Position numbers and translations under genes: made by a program
Notes under the pieces: model-generated
What the model was told of the DNA's origin: nothing
Seen by the model: the letters and a program-made list of their open reading frames with translations, nothing else
The model's database searches: none
Source of the DNA: Streptomyces lasiicapitis
GTDB lineage: Bacteria; Actinomycetota; Actinomycetes; Streptomycetales; Streptomycetaceae
Reading direction: 5' to 3'
Assembly (NCBI RefSeq): GCF_014646335.1
Contig: NZ_BMNG01000021.1
Coordinates: 1-64,000, forward strand
DNA: 64,000 nt
Part shown: piece after piece, positions 52,779 through 61,268 of the stretch
How positions within the stretch are numbered: the first letter of the stretch is position 1
How the letters are laid out: every line of letters starts with the position of its first letter

Positions 52779-53312
52779 CTACGCGGACCGGTCGAGCGCG
52801 CGCAGGCTGCGGTCCGTGATGGAGCGCGAGCCGCGGCCGATCGCGATGGTGCCGGACTGCACCAGCTCCTTGATGCCGAAGGGTTCGAGCATCTTGAGCA
52901 TGGCTTCCAGCTTGTCGCTGCTGCCGGTGGCCTCGATGGTGACCGCCTCCGGGGAGACGTCCACGGTCTTGGCGCGGAACAGCTGGACGATCTCGACGAT
53001 CTGCGAGCGGGTCTCGTTGTCGGCGCGCACCTTGGCGAGGACCAGCTCGCGCTGCACGGCCGCACCCGGCTCGAGTTCGACGATCTTCAGGACGTTGACC
53101 AGCTTGTTGAGCTGCTTGGTGACCTGTTCGAGCGGCAGGTCCTCGACATTCACGACAATGGTGATGCGGGAGATGTCGGGGTGCTCGGTGACGCCGACGG
53201 CGAGGGAGTCGATGTTGAAGCCGCGGCGGGAGAAGAGTGCGGCGATCCTTGCCAGGATGCCGGGGGTGTTCTCGACGAGGACCGAGAGCGTGTGCTTGGA
53301 CATGGGAGTCAT
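52779..53312 (-). CDS. ilvN: Acetolactate synthase small (regulatory) subunit
   Basis: 177 residues from ATG 53312; Met four residues later is an alternative. An N-terminal ACT domain (HTLSVLVENTPGILARIAALFSRRGFNIDSLAVG) mediates valine feedback and activates the large subunit; a second ACT-like half follows (AKTVDVSPEAVTIEATGSSDKLEAMLKMLEPFGIKELVQSGTIAIGRG). It lies 25 bp downstream of ilvB, whose product it binds. Confidence 0.95.
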   Translation of the reverse strand: MTPMSKHTLSVLVENTPGILARIAALFSRRGFNIDSLAVGVTEHPDISRITIVVNVEDLPLEQVTKQLNKLVNVLKIVELEPGAAVQRELVLAKVRADNETRSQIVEIVQLFRAKTVDVSPEAVTIEATGSSDKLEAMLKMLEPFGIKELVQSGTIAIGRGSRSITDRSLRALDRSA

Positions 53313-53337
53313 GGCGGGTCGTACCTCTCCTGGGCTC

Positions 53338-55200
53338 TCAGTCGTCTTCGTTGTCGCCGAAGTCGGGGCGCACGCCCCTGGCTGCCATGACCTCGTCGTT
53401 GGAGGTGCCGGCGGCGACCATCGGCCAGACCTGGGCGTCCTCGTGGACGATGAAGTCGATGACGACGGGCCGGTCGTTGATGGAGTTGGCCTCCTCGATC
53501 ACCTTGTCGAGGTCGGCCGGGGTCTCGCAGCGGATCGCGTGGCAGCCCATCGCCTCGGACAGCTTGACGAAGTCCGGGATGCGGGTGCCCGCGCCCGCGG
53601 CGCCGGCGGATCCGTCGGCGTTCGGGCCGCTGTGCAGCACGGTGTTGGAGTAGCGCTGGTTGTAGAACAGCGTCTGCCACTGGCGGACCATGCCGAGGGC
53701 GCCGTTGTTGATGATGGCGACCTTGACCGGGATGTTGTTCAGGGCGCAGGTGGTCAGTTCCTGATTGGTCATCTGGAAGCAGCCGTCGCCGTCGATCGCC
53801 CAGACCGTGCGGTCGGGCATGCCTGCCTTCGCGCCCATCGCGGCCGGGACCGCGTAGCCCATCGTTCCGGCGCCGCCGGAGTTGAGCCAGGTGGCGGGCT
53901 GCTCGTACTGGATGAAGTGCGCCGCCCACATCTGGTGCTGGCCGACGCCCGCCGCGAAGATCGTGCCCTCGGGCGCCAGTTGACCGATGCGCTCGATGAC
54001 CTGCTGCGGTGACAGGGAGCCGTCGTCGGGCTGTCCGTAGCCGAGCGGGTAGGCCTCGCGCCAGCGGTTGAGGTCGGCCCACCAGGCGGTGTAGTCGCCG
54101 GTGTGCCCGGCCGTGTGCTCGGCCTGGATGGCCTGGACGAGGTCGGCGATGACCTCGCGGGCGTCGCCCACGATCGGGACGTCGGCGACGCGGTTCTTGC
54201 CGATCTCGGCCGGGTCGATGTCGGCGTGCACGACCTTGGCGTACGGGGCGAAGCTGTCCAGCTTGCCGGTGACGCGGTCGTCGAAACGGGCTCCGAGGGC
54301 GACGATCAGGTCGGCCTTCTGCAGCGCGGTGACGGCGGTGACCGCACCGTGCATGCCCGGCATTCCCACGTGCAGCGGGTGGCTGTCGGGGAATGCGCCC
54401 AGCGCCATGAGGGTGGTGGTAACGGGCGCTGACGTGAGTTCGGCGAGGACCTTCAGCTCGGCGGTGGCCCCGGCCTTGATGACGCCGCCGCCGACGTAGA
54501 GCACCGGCCGCTTGGCGGCGGTGATCAGCTTGGCGGCCTCGCGGATCTGCTTGGCGTGCGGCTTGGTCACCGGGCGGTAGCCCGGCAGTTCCTGCTGCGG
54601 CGGCCAGCTGAACGTGGTGCGCGCCTGCAGGGCGTCCTTGGCGATGTCGACCAGGACCGGGCCCGGGCGGCCCGTGGAGGCGATGTGGAAGGCCTCCGCG
54701 ATGGTGCGCGGGATGTCCTCGGCCTTGGTGACCAGGAAGTTGTGCTTGGTGATCGGCATCGTGATGCCGACGATGTCCGCCTCCTGGAAGGCGTCCGTGC
54801 CGATCGCCTTGGAGGCCACCTGGCCGGTGATCGCGACCAGCGGGACGGAGTCCATGTGGGCGTCCGCGATGGGCGTGACCAGGTTGGTGGCGCCGGGGCC
54901 GCTGGTCGCCATGCAGACGCCGACCTTGCCGGTGGCCTGCGCGTATCCGGTGGCCGCGTGGCCGGCGCCCTGCTCGTGCCGGACCAGGATGTGACGGACC
55001 CGGGTGGAGTCCATCATCGGGTCGTACGCGGGGAGGATCGCGCCTCCGGGAATGCCGAATACCGTGTCGGCCCCGACTTCCTCGAGAGAACGGATGAGCG
55101 ACTGGGCGCCCGTGACGTTCTCGACGGAGGCGGACTGCTGTCCTGAGGATCGGGGCCGCGGCTGCGGATGGGCCCCGGTGGCCTGCTCGGTCATCGGCAT
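53338..55200 (-). CDS. ilvB: Acetolactate synthase large subunit
   Basis: 620 residues from ATG 55200 (MPMTEQATG). It makes acetolactate from two pyruvates or acetohydroxybutyrate from pyruvate and 2-oxobutyrate, with TPP, Mg and FAD. The catalytic Glu is in LVRHEQGAGHAATGYA near residue 75; FAD region GLPGMHG-like VGMPGMHGAVTAVTALQKADLIVALGARFDDRVTGK near 280; TPP/Mg motif AIDGDGCFQMTNQELTT near 465 followed by NN. Expression is probably set by the leader peptide and attenuator upstream. Its 2-oxobutyrate substrate can come from the cimA route in this window. Confidence 0.96.
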   Translation of the reverse strand: MPMTEQATGAHPQPRPRSSGQQSASVENVTGAQSLIRSLEEVGADTVFGIPGGAILPAYDPMMDSTRVRHILVRHEQGAGHAATGYAQATGKVGVCMATSGPGATNLVTPIADAHMDSVPLVAITGQVASKAIGTDAFQEADIVGITMPITKHNFLVTKAEDIPRTIAEAFHIASTGRPGPVLVDIAKDALQARTTFSWPPQQELPGYRPVTKPHAKQIREAAKLITAAKRPVLYVGGGVIKAGATAELKVLAELTSAPVTTTLMALGAFPDSHPLHVGMPGMHGAVTAVTALQKADLIVALGARFDDRVTGKLDSFAPYAKVVHADIDPAEIGKNRVADVPIVGDAREVIADLVQAIQAEHTAGHTGDYTAWWADLNRWREAYPLGYGQPDDGSLSPQQVIERIGQLAPEGTIFAAGVGQHQMWAAHFIQYEQPATWLNSGGAGTMGYAVPAAMGAKAGMPDRTVWAIDGDGCFQMTNQELTTCALNNIPVKVAIINNGALGMVRQWQTLFYNQRYSNTVLHSGPNADGSAGAAGAGTRIPDFVKLSEAMGCHAIRCETPADLDKVIEEANSINDRPVVIDFIVHEDAQVWPMVAAGTSNDEVMAARGVRPDFGDNEDD

Positions 55201-55274
55201 TCTCTTCTCGAAGCTGAGGGTTTAGGCGGGGTCTCGCGGGGGGTTTTGCCAGGGTTTGGCAGGTGCCAGTGCAA

Positions 55275-55309
55275 CAAAAAACCCCTCGTGCCGTGGGGCA
55301 AGCGAGGGG
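55275..55309 (-). terminator. ilvB attenuator
   Basis: On the minus strand CCCCTCGCTTGCC and GGCACGAGGGG form an 11-bp stem with a small bulge, followed by TTTTTTGTTG. It lies between the leader peptide and ilvB, as expected for transcription attenuation. Confidence 0.85.
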
Positions 55310-55365
55310 AGCGCGCCGGGTGCGGGTCGCTGGGTCTCCGGTGTCCGGACCGGGGCGTCCCAGCT

Positions 55366-55407
55366 TCAGCCGACGCGCTTTCCAAGTACGAGAATTCGGG
55401 TGCGCAT
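55366..55407 (-). CDS. ilvB leader peptide
   Basis: A 13-residue peptide, MRTRILVLGKRVG, with an excellent GGGGAGGG ribosome site. The consecutive Ile-Leu-Val-Leu codons would stall ribosomes when branched-chain aminoacyl-tRNAs are scarce, preventing the attenuator hairpin from forming. Leader peptides of this kind upstream of ilvB are known in actinobacteria. Confidence 0.88.
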   Translation of the reverse strand: MRTRILVLGKRVG

Positions 55408-55440
55408 GGCTCTGACCCTCCCCCTGGCGCGCTACACCTG

Positions 55441-58400
55441 TCAAGTAGGTGGGACGGGCGTCTCATTATGTGAGCGGCCATAGGAGGCGGATCCAGCCGC
55501 GTACGCCGCACCCGTCCCACCGAAGGGTGTCGTAGGCCCGCCGAACGGCGTCGCGGACTCGCCGTACGCCGCGGAGGCGGCCTTGAAGGCGGGCGCGCCC
55601 TCTCCGTAGACAGCGGGCTCGGCCGTCGGGCCGCCCACACAGACCGGCTCGACAGGGCCGAGCGGCACGGGATACTCGCCCGCCGCCAGGGCCCTGCGCA
55701 GGCGGTATTCGTCGAGCGGGCCGGAGAAGGCCATGCCCTGACCATGGGTGCAGCCCATCGCGCGCAGGGCGATGACCTGCTCGGGCAGGTCGACGCCCTC
55801 GGCGACGGAGCACAGGCCGAGGTCGCCCGCGATCCGCAGCAGCCCGGCGGTGATCTTGTGCAGCCGCGCGGACTCCACGACGCCCTCGACGAGCCCCCGG
55901 TCCAGCTTCAGTACGTCGACGGGAAGCCTGCGAAGTGCGGTGATGGCCGCACTGCCGCTGCCGAATCCGTCGAGCGCGATGCGGACGCCCAGGCGGCGCA
56001 AAGCAGCCAGTCGGCGCTCCAGGTCGTCGAGGGAGACGCGAGGGTCGCTGTCCGCGAGCTCCACCACGAGTCCACCGGACGGCAGCCCATGCCGAGTGAG
56101 GAGCGCCTCCACGGAGCCGAGCGGCATCGAGCGGTCCACGAGGCGGCGGGCGCTGACCCGGACGCAGACGGGCACCGCGTGACCCGTCTGGGCGCGCTCG
56201 GCGGCGTGCTCCACGGCTTCTTCGAGGAGCCAGCGGCCGAGCTCGGCGGCGCGGTCGCCGCCGTCGGCGGTGCGCAGGAACTCGGCGGGTGTGAAGAGGA
56301 TGCCCTGGGCCGAGCGCCAGCGCGCCTGCGCCGCGACGGAGGTGACGCGGCCGGTCTCCAGGGACACCACGGGCTGGTGGAGCAGCACGAACTCGCCGTC
56401 GTGCAGGGCGCTGCGCAGCCGCGTGGCCATCTCGGCCTTGCGCGCCACGTCGGCCTGCATCTGGGGTGCGTACATCTCGACGCGGCCCTTGCCCGCGGCC
56501 TTGGCGCGGTACATCGCGAGGTCGGCGTTGCGCAGCAACTCGCCCGCTCCGACGCCCGGTTCGGCGAAGGCTACGCCGATGGACGCGGCGACCCGGACGT
56601 CGTTGCCGTCGATGTCGTAGGGCTGGGAGAGCCGGACTCTCAGGCGGTCGGCGAGCTCGAAGATGTGCTTCTCGCGCGCGAGCTGGTCGCGGGTGCCGTC
56701 GCCGACGATCAGGGCGGCGAACTCGTCGCCGCCGAGCCGGGACGCGGTGTCCGAGGCGCGGACGGCCTCCTGGAGCCGCTGGGCGGACTGCACGAGCAGG
56801 GCGTCGCCCGCCTGGTGGCCGATCGTGTCGTTGACGGCCTTGAAGCCGTCGAGGTCGATGAAGAGGACTGCGGTGCCCCGGTCGGTGACTCTGCGACCGC
56901 CGAGCGCGGATGCGACTCGGCGGGTGAAGAGTGCCCGGTTGGGCAGGTCGGTGAGCGGATCGTGCTCGGCGTTGTGCTGCAACTGCGCCTGCAGGCGCAC
57001 GCGTTCGGTGACGTCACGGCTGTTGAAGATGAGGCCGCCGTGGTGACGGTTGACCGTGGACTCCACGTTCAGCCACTCGCCGCAGCCGGACTTGAAGCGG
57101 CATTCGATGCGGGTGGTCGGCTCCTCCACGGGGTTGGCGGCGAGGAAGCGGCGCACTTCGTGGACGACGCGGCCGAGGTCCTCCGGGTGGATGAGGGTGG
57201 CCAGTTCGGAGCCGACCAGTTCGTCGGCCTCGCGGCCGTAGACACCGGCGGCGGCCGGGCTGACGTATCTCAGGATGCCGCTCGGCGCGGCGATCATGAT
57301 GACGTCGCTGGACCCCTGCACGAGGGACCTGAAGTGGTTCTCCTTCTGGGCCAGTTCCTGGGTGAGCGTGATGTTGTCGAGCAGCATGATGCCCTGGCGC
57401 ACGACGAGCGCGAGGACGACCGTGCCCGCGGTGAACAGCACCACCTCGTCGACGCTTCTGCCGTTGAGGACGTTGTAGAGGATCCCCAGGGTGCAGACGG
57501 CCGCGGCCAGGTAGGGCGTGAGCGCGGCGAGCGATCCGGCGATGGGGCGGGTGGTCGCGTACCTCCCGCGCCCTTCGCCGCGCTCGCCGGGCCGTTCGTC
57601 GCGGTCGGCCCGTTCGTCGTGTTCGCGGGCGCGTACGTCGGTGAAGCGGGCCCTGCCGTACGTCCGCTGCGCCGCGGGTGCCGGGAGCTCGTCGGCGCGG
57701 GCGTGCCAGGGCGCGGCCCAGGGGGCGTACGCGAGCAGCAGGGAGCCCGCGAACCAGCCCGCGTCGAGGAGCTGGCCCGAGCGGTAACTGGCGTGCAGCA
57801 GCGGCGAGGTGAACAGCGCGTCGCACATCACCGTGAGGGCGAGCGCGCCGATGGCGGTGTTCACGGCCGTGCGGTTGGCCGAGGACCTTCTGAAGTGCAG
57901 CGCGAGGACCATGCTGACGAGCGCGATGTCCAGGAGCGGATACGCGAGCGACAGCGCGGCGTGCGCGACGCTGGGGCCCTCGAACTGCGCGTTGTGCGCG
58001 AGGGCGAGGCTCCAGGAGAGCGTGAGCAGGGAGCCGCCGATGAGCCAGGCGTCAAGGCCGAGGCAGACCCAGCCGGCCCGGGTGACGGGCCGCTTGGCGA
58101 GCACGAGCAGGCCGATGATGGCGGGCGGCGCGAAGCACAGGAAGAACAGGTCCGCGATGCCCCGGTCCGGCACGGGCACCTGCAGGACGACCTCGTACCA
58201 CCCCCAGACGCCGTTGCCGCAGGCCGCCATCGCGGAGGAGAGCGCGAAGAGCAGCCATGCGGGTCGAAAGCGGCTGCGGCGCGTGCGGGAGTACCGGAAG
58301 CAGGAGACGGCGGCGGCCGCGGCGGCGGCGCTGAGCCCGAAGTCGCCCATGATCAGGGAGAGTCGGTGCGAGCCCCAGCCGAGCGCGGACCCGGTGGCAT

Positions 58401-58554
58401 ATCCCCCGCAGACCAGCAGCAGGACGACCTGCGAGAGCAGTCCGGCGCCACCGCCGGAGGCCGGGCGGCGCCGGGCCGTCGGCGCGCCCTGCGGCGGCAT
58501 GGGCGACCCGAGCCTGCCCTCCAGGACCGTCGCGGAGGCCGACTGCCCGCTCAT
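55441..58554 (-). CDS. Membrane PAS-GGDEF-EAL protein with degenerate EAL domain
   Basis: 1037 residues from ATG 58554 (MSGQSASAT), where third-position GC rises sharply; a GTG at 58878 would add 108 residues. About ten membrane helices occupy residues 30-430. A PAS domain (NHFRSLVQGSSDVIMIAAPSG) follows, then a diguanylate cyclase domain with intact SRLGGDEFAAL near 609. The EAL domain has lost key residues: the EAL motif reads AQA (SVAAQARW near 740), and the DDFG-type motif reads LDGFGSG. It probably makes cyclic di-GMP, while the EAL part may only bind it. The stop overlaps the ilvB leader promoter region. Confidence 0.87.
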   Translation of the reverse strand: MSGQSASATVLEGRLGSPMPPQGAPTARRRPASGGGAGLLSQVVLLLVCGGYATGSALGWGSHRLSLIMGDFGLSAAAAAAAVSCFRYSRTRRSRFRPAWLLFALSSAMAACGNGVWGWYEVVLQVPVPDRGIADLFFLCFAPPAIIGLLVLAKRPVTRAGWVCLGLDAWLIGGSLLTLSWSLALAHNAQFEGPSVAHAALSLAYPLLDIALVSMVLALHFRRSSANRTAVNTAIGALALTVMCDALFTSPLLHASYRSGQLLDAGWFAGSLLLAYAPWAAPWHARADELPAPAAQRTYGRARFTDVRAREHDERADRDERPGERGEGRGRYATTRPIAGSLAALTPYLAAAVCTLGILYNVLNGRSVDEVVLFTAGTVVLALVVRQGIMLLDNITLTQELAQKENHFRSLVQGSSDVIMIAAPSGILRYVSPAAAGVYGREADELVGSELATLIHPEDLGRVVHEVRRFLAANPVEEPTTRIECRFKSGCGEWLNVESTVNRHHGGLIFNSRDVTERVRLQAQLQHNAEHDPLTDLPNRALFTRRVASALGGRRVTDRGTAVLFIDLDGFKAVNDTIGHQAGDALLVQSAQRLQEAVRASDTASRLGGDEFAALIVGDGTRDQLAREKHIFELADRLRVRLSQPYDIDGNDVRVAASIGVAFAEPGVGAGELLRNADLAMYRAKAAGKGRVEMYAPQMQADVARKAEMATRLRSALHDGEFVLLHQPVVSLETGRVTSVAAQARWRSAQGILFTPAEFLRTADGGDRAAELGRWLLEEAVEHAAERAQTGHAVPVCVRVSARRLVDRSMPLGSVEALLTRHGLPSGGLVVELADSDPRVSLDDLERRLAALRRLGVRIALDGFGSGSAAITALRRLPVDVLKLDRGLVEGVVESARLHKITAGLLRIAGDLGLCSVAEGVDLPEQVIALRAMGCTHGQGMAFSGPLDEYRLRRALAAGEYPVPLGPVEPVCVGGPTAEPAVYGEGAPAFKAASAAYGESATPFGGPTTPFGGTGAAYAAGSASYGRSHNETPVPPT

Positions 58555-59068
58555 CTGCCCGCTCCGCTCCGTGCGGCGGCACCCCTGCCCGGGGCGCGGC
58601 AGAGCGGGCGCACCGTACGAAAGTCGTTGATCCGCCGGGTCGTTCGGCGTGGATGCGCGCACGGCGGCGTCGTACGCGGCAAGCTGGTGCGGGTTCGGTT
58701 CACGCGGGTTGGGCTCATGCGGGTTGGGCTCGTGCGCAGGAGTCGGTGGCGCCGGGCGGTGTGCCGGCGTCTGCTGGCTGGTGTGCGCGAGAGTCGCAGG
58801 CGGTGGTCCCGCCGCGTCGGATCGTTCGCCCATAGGCCGTGCATCGCCCGTCGCCCCCCTCGCGTTTCTGTTGCTCACATCCCCCGCGCCGAACGGTGCA
58901 CGGCGCAGCCCCTGTCGGGACGATACACCAGTCTCGTCACTCAGGGACAGGGTCGCTCTACTCTCCGTGACTGCCAGCGTCAATGCGGACACGCGGCGCA
59001 CGCGGGCGGCTGCGGAGCGTGTGGATTCCGGGGCTGCCTGCTTCTGCGCCCCTCGTCCAGGTCGGCGT
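58555..59068. other. 514-bp region upstream of the GGDEF gene
   Basis: The GGDEF frame stays open here back to 59001, with third-position GC of about 80%, lower than in the gene body, and encodes EPNPH-type tandem repeats around 58677-58735. It may be a disordered N-terminal extension or untranslated leader. The region also includes the short gap after the hydroxyacid dehydrogenase stop at 59069. I see no other gene. Confidence 0.5.
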
Positions 59069-60016
59069 CTAGGACGTCGTCAGGACGACGTTGACGAGCG
59101 GCTCCCCGGCGGCGTAACGGTTCACCTGGCCCGAGAGCAGGCGCTTGGCGCGCGGCAGGAACGCGGACGTGGGTCCGCCCACGTGCGGGCTGATGAGCAC
59201 GCCAGGGGCCTGCCACAGCGGATGTCCGGCGGGCAGCGGCTCCGGGTCGGTGACGTCCAGGGCGGCGGTGAGGCGACCGCTCTCCAGCTCGGCCAGGAGC
59301 GCCTTGGTGTCCACGACGGGACCGCGCGAGACGTTCACCAGCAGGGCTCCGTCCTTCATGCGCCCCAGGAAGTCCGCGTTCACGAGACCGCGCGTGGAGG
59401 TGGTGAGCGGGGTGGAGAGGATCACGACGTCGGCATCGGCGAGAAGTCGAGGCAGTTCGGAGAGCGGATGCACAAGACCGCGCTCCGTGGTGCGCTCGGA
59501 GCGCGCGACGCGCGCCACCCGCGCACATTCAAAACCCGCGAGCCGGTCCTCGATCGCGGAGCCGATCGCTCCGTACCCCACGATGAGCACGGACTTGTCG
59601 GCGAGCGCCGGATTGAACCCCTGACGCCACTCCTGTACCCGCTGCCCCTCCACAAAACGCGGAATGCCCCGCAGGGAGGCGAGCGTCAGCGTCAGGGCGA
59701 GCTCGGCGGTGCTGGCCTCGTGCACGCCGCGCGCATTGCACAACTGAACACCTGGAGCGAGCCGTTCGACCGCGGGGAGCACGTGGTCGACTCCCGCTGT
59801 CAGGGTCTGTACGACGCGCAGCGACGTCATCGCGGACAGCGGGCGTGCGCAGACTTCGGGGTCGATCATGTAGGGGACCCCGTAGAAGACACAGTCGGCG
59901 GGGTCGCCGGGATAGTCGCCGCCGTTCCAGTATCGGTAGGTGAGGCCTCCTTCGGAGGGCGCGGGCAGGCCCTCGATCTCGGTCGCGTCCACGGGCAGCC
60001 ATACGTCGGTTGTCAT
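59069..60016 (-). CDS. D-2-hydroxyacid dehydrogenase
   Basis: 315 residues from ATG 60016. The NAD domain has VLIVGYGAIGSAIEDRLAGFE near residue 148 (GxGxxG). The catalytic Arg is in VNVSRGPVVDTKAL near 228, Glu in DVTDPEPLPAGHP near 260 and His in ISPHVGGPTSAF near 280. Substrate unknown; the family includes lactate, glyoxylate and phosphoglycerate enzymes. TAGCCT lies seven bases upstream of the ATG and no ribosome site is present, so the mRNA is probably leaderless. Divergent from the aldo/keto reductase. Confidence 0.9.
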   Translation of the reverse strand: MTTDVWLPVDATEIEGLPAPSEGGLTYRYWNGGDYPGDPADCVFYGVPYMIDPEVCARPLSAMTSLRVVQTLTAGVDHVLPAVERLAPGVQLCNARGVHEASTAELALTLTLASLRGIPRFVEGQRVQEWRQGFNPALADKSVLIVGYGAIGSAIEDRLAGFECARVARVARSERTTERGLVHPLSELPRLLADADVVILSTPLTTSTRGLVNADFLGRMKDGALLVNVSRGPVVDTKALLAELESGRLTAALDVTDPEPLPAGHPLWQAPGVLISPHVGGPTSAFLPRAKRLLSGQVNRYAAGEPLVNVVLTTS

Positions 60017-60122
60017 GGTCAGGAGGCTAATGCGCACAGGCCGCACGCGGCGCGCCCCGGCGCAGAGGTTACGTTGGGGGCCGCCGGTACGAAGATCACC
60101 GGACAGGGGAGGGTACGGCCAG

Positions 60123-61121
60123 GTGGAGCGCAGGACGATCGGCGCCGGGGCGCTCGGTGTGGGTGCCGTCGGACTCGGCTGCATGCCGATGAGCTGGGCG
60201 TACACCGGCTCGCAGCAGCGGGGCGAGGACTCGATGCGGACCGTGCGCGCGGCGCTCGACGAGGGGTCGTCGCTGCTCGACACGGCCGACATGTACGGGC
60301 CGTTCACCAACGAGCTGCTGATCGGGCGGGTGCTCAAGGAGCGGCGGGCCGAGGCCTTCGTGTCGACGAAGTGCGGGCTGCTCGTCGGCGAGCAGCACAT
60401 CGTCGCCAACGGCCGCCCCGGCTATGTGAAGCGGGCCTGCGACGCCTCGCTGCGGCGGCTCCAGACGGACACCATCGACCTCTACCAGCTGCACCGCGCC
60501 GACCCCGAGGTGCCCGTCGAGGAGACGTGGGGCGCGATGGCCGACCTGGTGACGGCGGGCAAGGTGCGGGCGCTCGGGCTGTGCGCGGTGGGGGCGCGGG
60601 CGAGCCGCAGGGCGGGGGCGGGCGTGGGGCTGCACGACGCCACGATCCGCCAGCTGGAGCGGGTCCAGCAGGTCTTCCCGGTGGCGGCGGTGCAGGCCGA
60701 GCTGTCGGTGTGGTCGCAGGAGGCGCTGGACTCGCTGCTGCCGTGGTGCGCGGCGCGCGGGGTCGGCCTGCTCGCGGCGATGCCGCTGGGGAACGGTTTC
60801 CTCACCGGCACCCTGACCCCCGGCCAGGGCTTCGAGCCCGACGACGTACGGGCCCGGCACCCCCGCTTCACCGCCGAGATGATGGCGGCCAACCAGCCCC
60901 TGGTGGTGGGCCTGCGCCGGATCGCCGAACGGCACGACGCGACGCCCGCACAGGTGGCACTCGCCTGGGTCCTCGCACAGGGCCCGCAGGTGGTGCCGGT
61001 GCCGGGCGCCAAGCGGGAGCGGTGGGCGCGGGAGAACGCGGGGGCGGCGGGGGTGCGGCTGACGCCGGAGGACCTGGCGGTCATCGCGGCGCTGCCGCCG
61101 GCGCGGGGGTCGTGGGACTGA
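60123..61121 (+). CDS. Aldo/keto reductase
   Basis: 332 residues from GTG 60123, with GGAGG eight bases upstream. The catalytic tetrad is visible: Asp and Tyr in LLDTADMYGPF near residue 53-58, Lys in VSTKCGLL near 83 and His in DLYQLHRADP near 123. The NADP-binding end VVPVPGAKRERWARENAGA is also present. It resembles the AKR13-type or YajO-like group with GLGCMPMSWAY at the start. It reduces carbonyl compounds; substrate unknown. Confidence 0.9.
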   Translation: MERRTIGAGALGVGAVGLGCMPMSWAYTGSQQRGEDSMRTVRAALDEGSSLLDTADMYGPFTNELLIGRVLKERRAEAFVSTKCGLLVGEQHIVANGRPGYVKRACDASLRRLQTDTIDLYQLHRADPEVPVEETWGAMADLVTAGKVRALGLCAVGARASRRAGAGVGLHDATIRQLERVQQVFPVAAVQAELSVWSQEALDSLLPWCAARGVGLLAAMPLGNGFLTGTLTPGQGFEPDDVRARHPRFTAEMMAANQPLVVGLRRIAERHDATPAQVALAWVLAQGPQVVPVPGAKRERWARENAGAAGVRLTPEDLAVIAALPPARGSWD

Positions 61122-61268
61122 GTTCGGCGGCCGGCAGGACGGGATGGCCACCGGCTCGGCCGGGTGGGTCCCGTGGAGGTGGTCGGAATTGGGGCGCGGT
61201 GGTGGGGAACCTTGGGGGTGGCTGCGGTGTATGAACAGTAGGAGTGCCGCGTCGAAGGGATCCTGATC

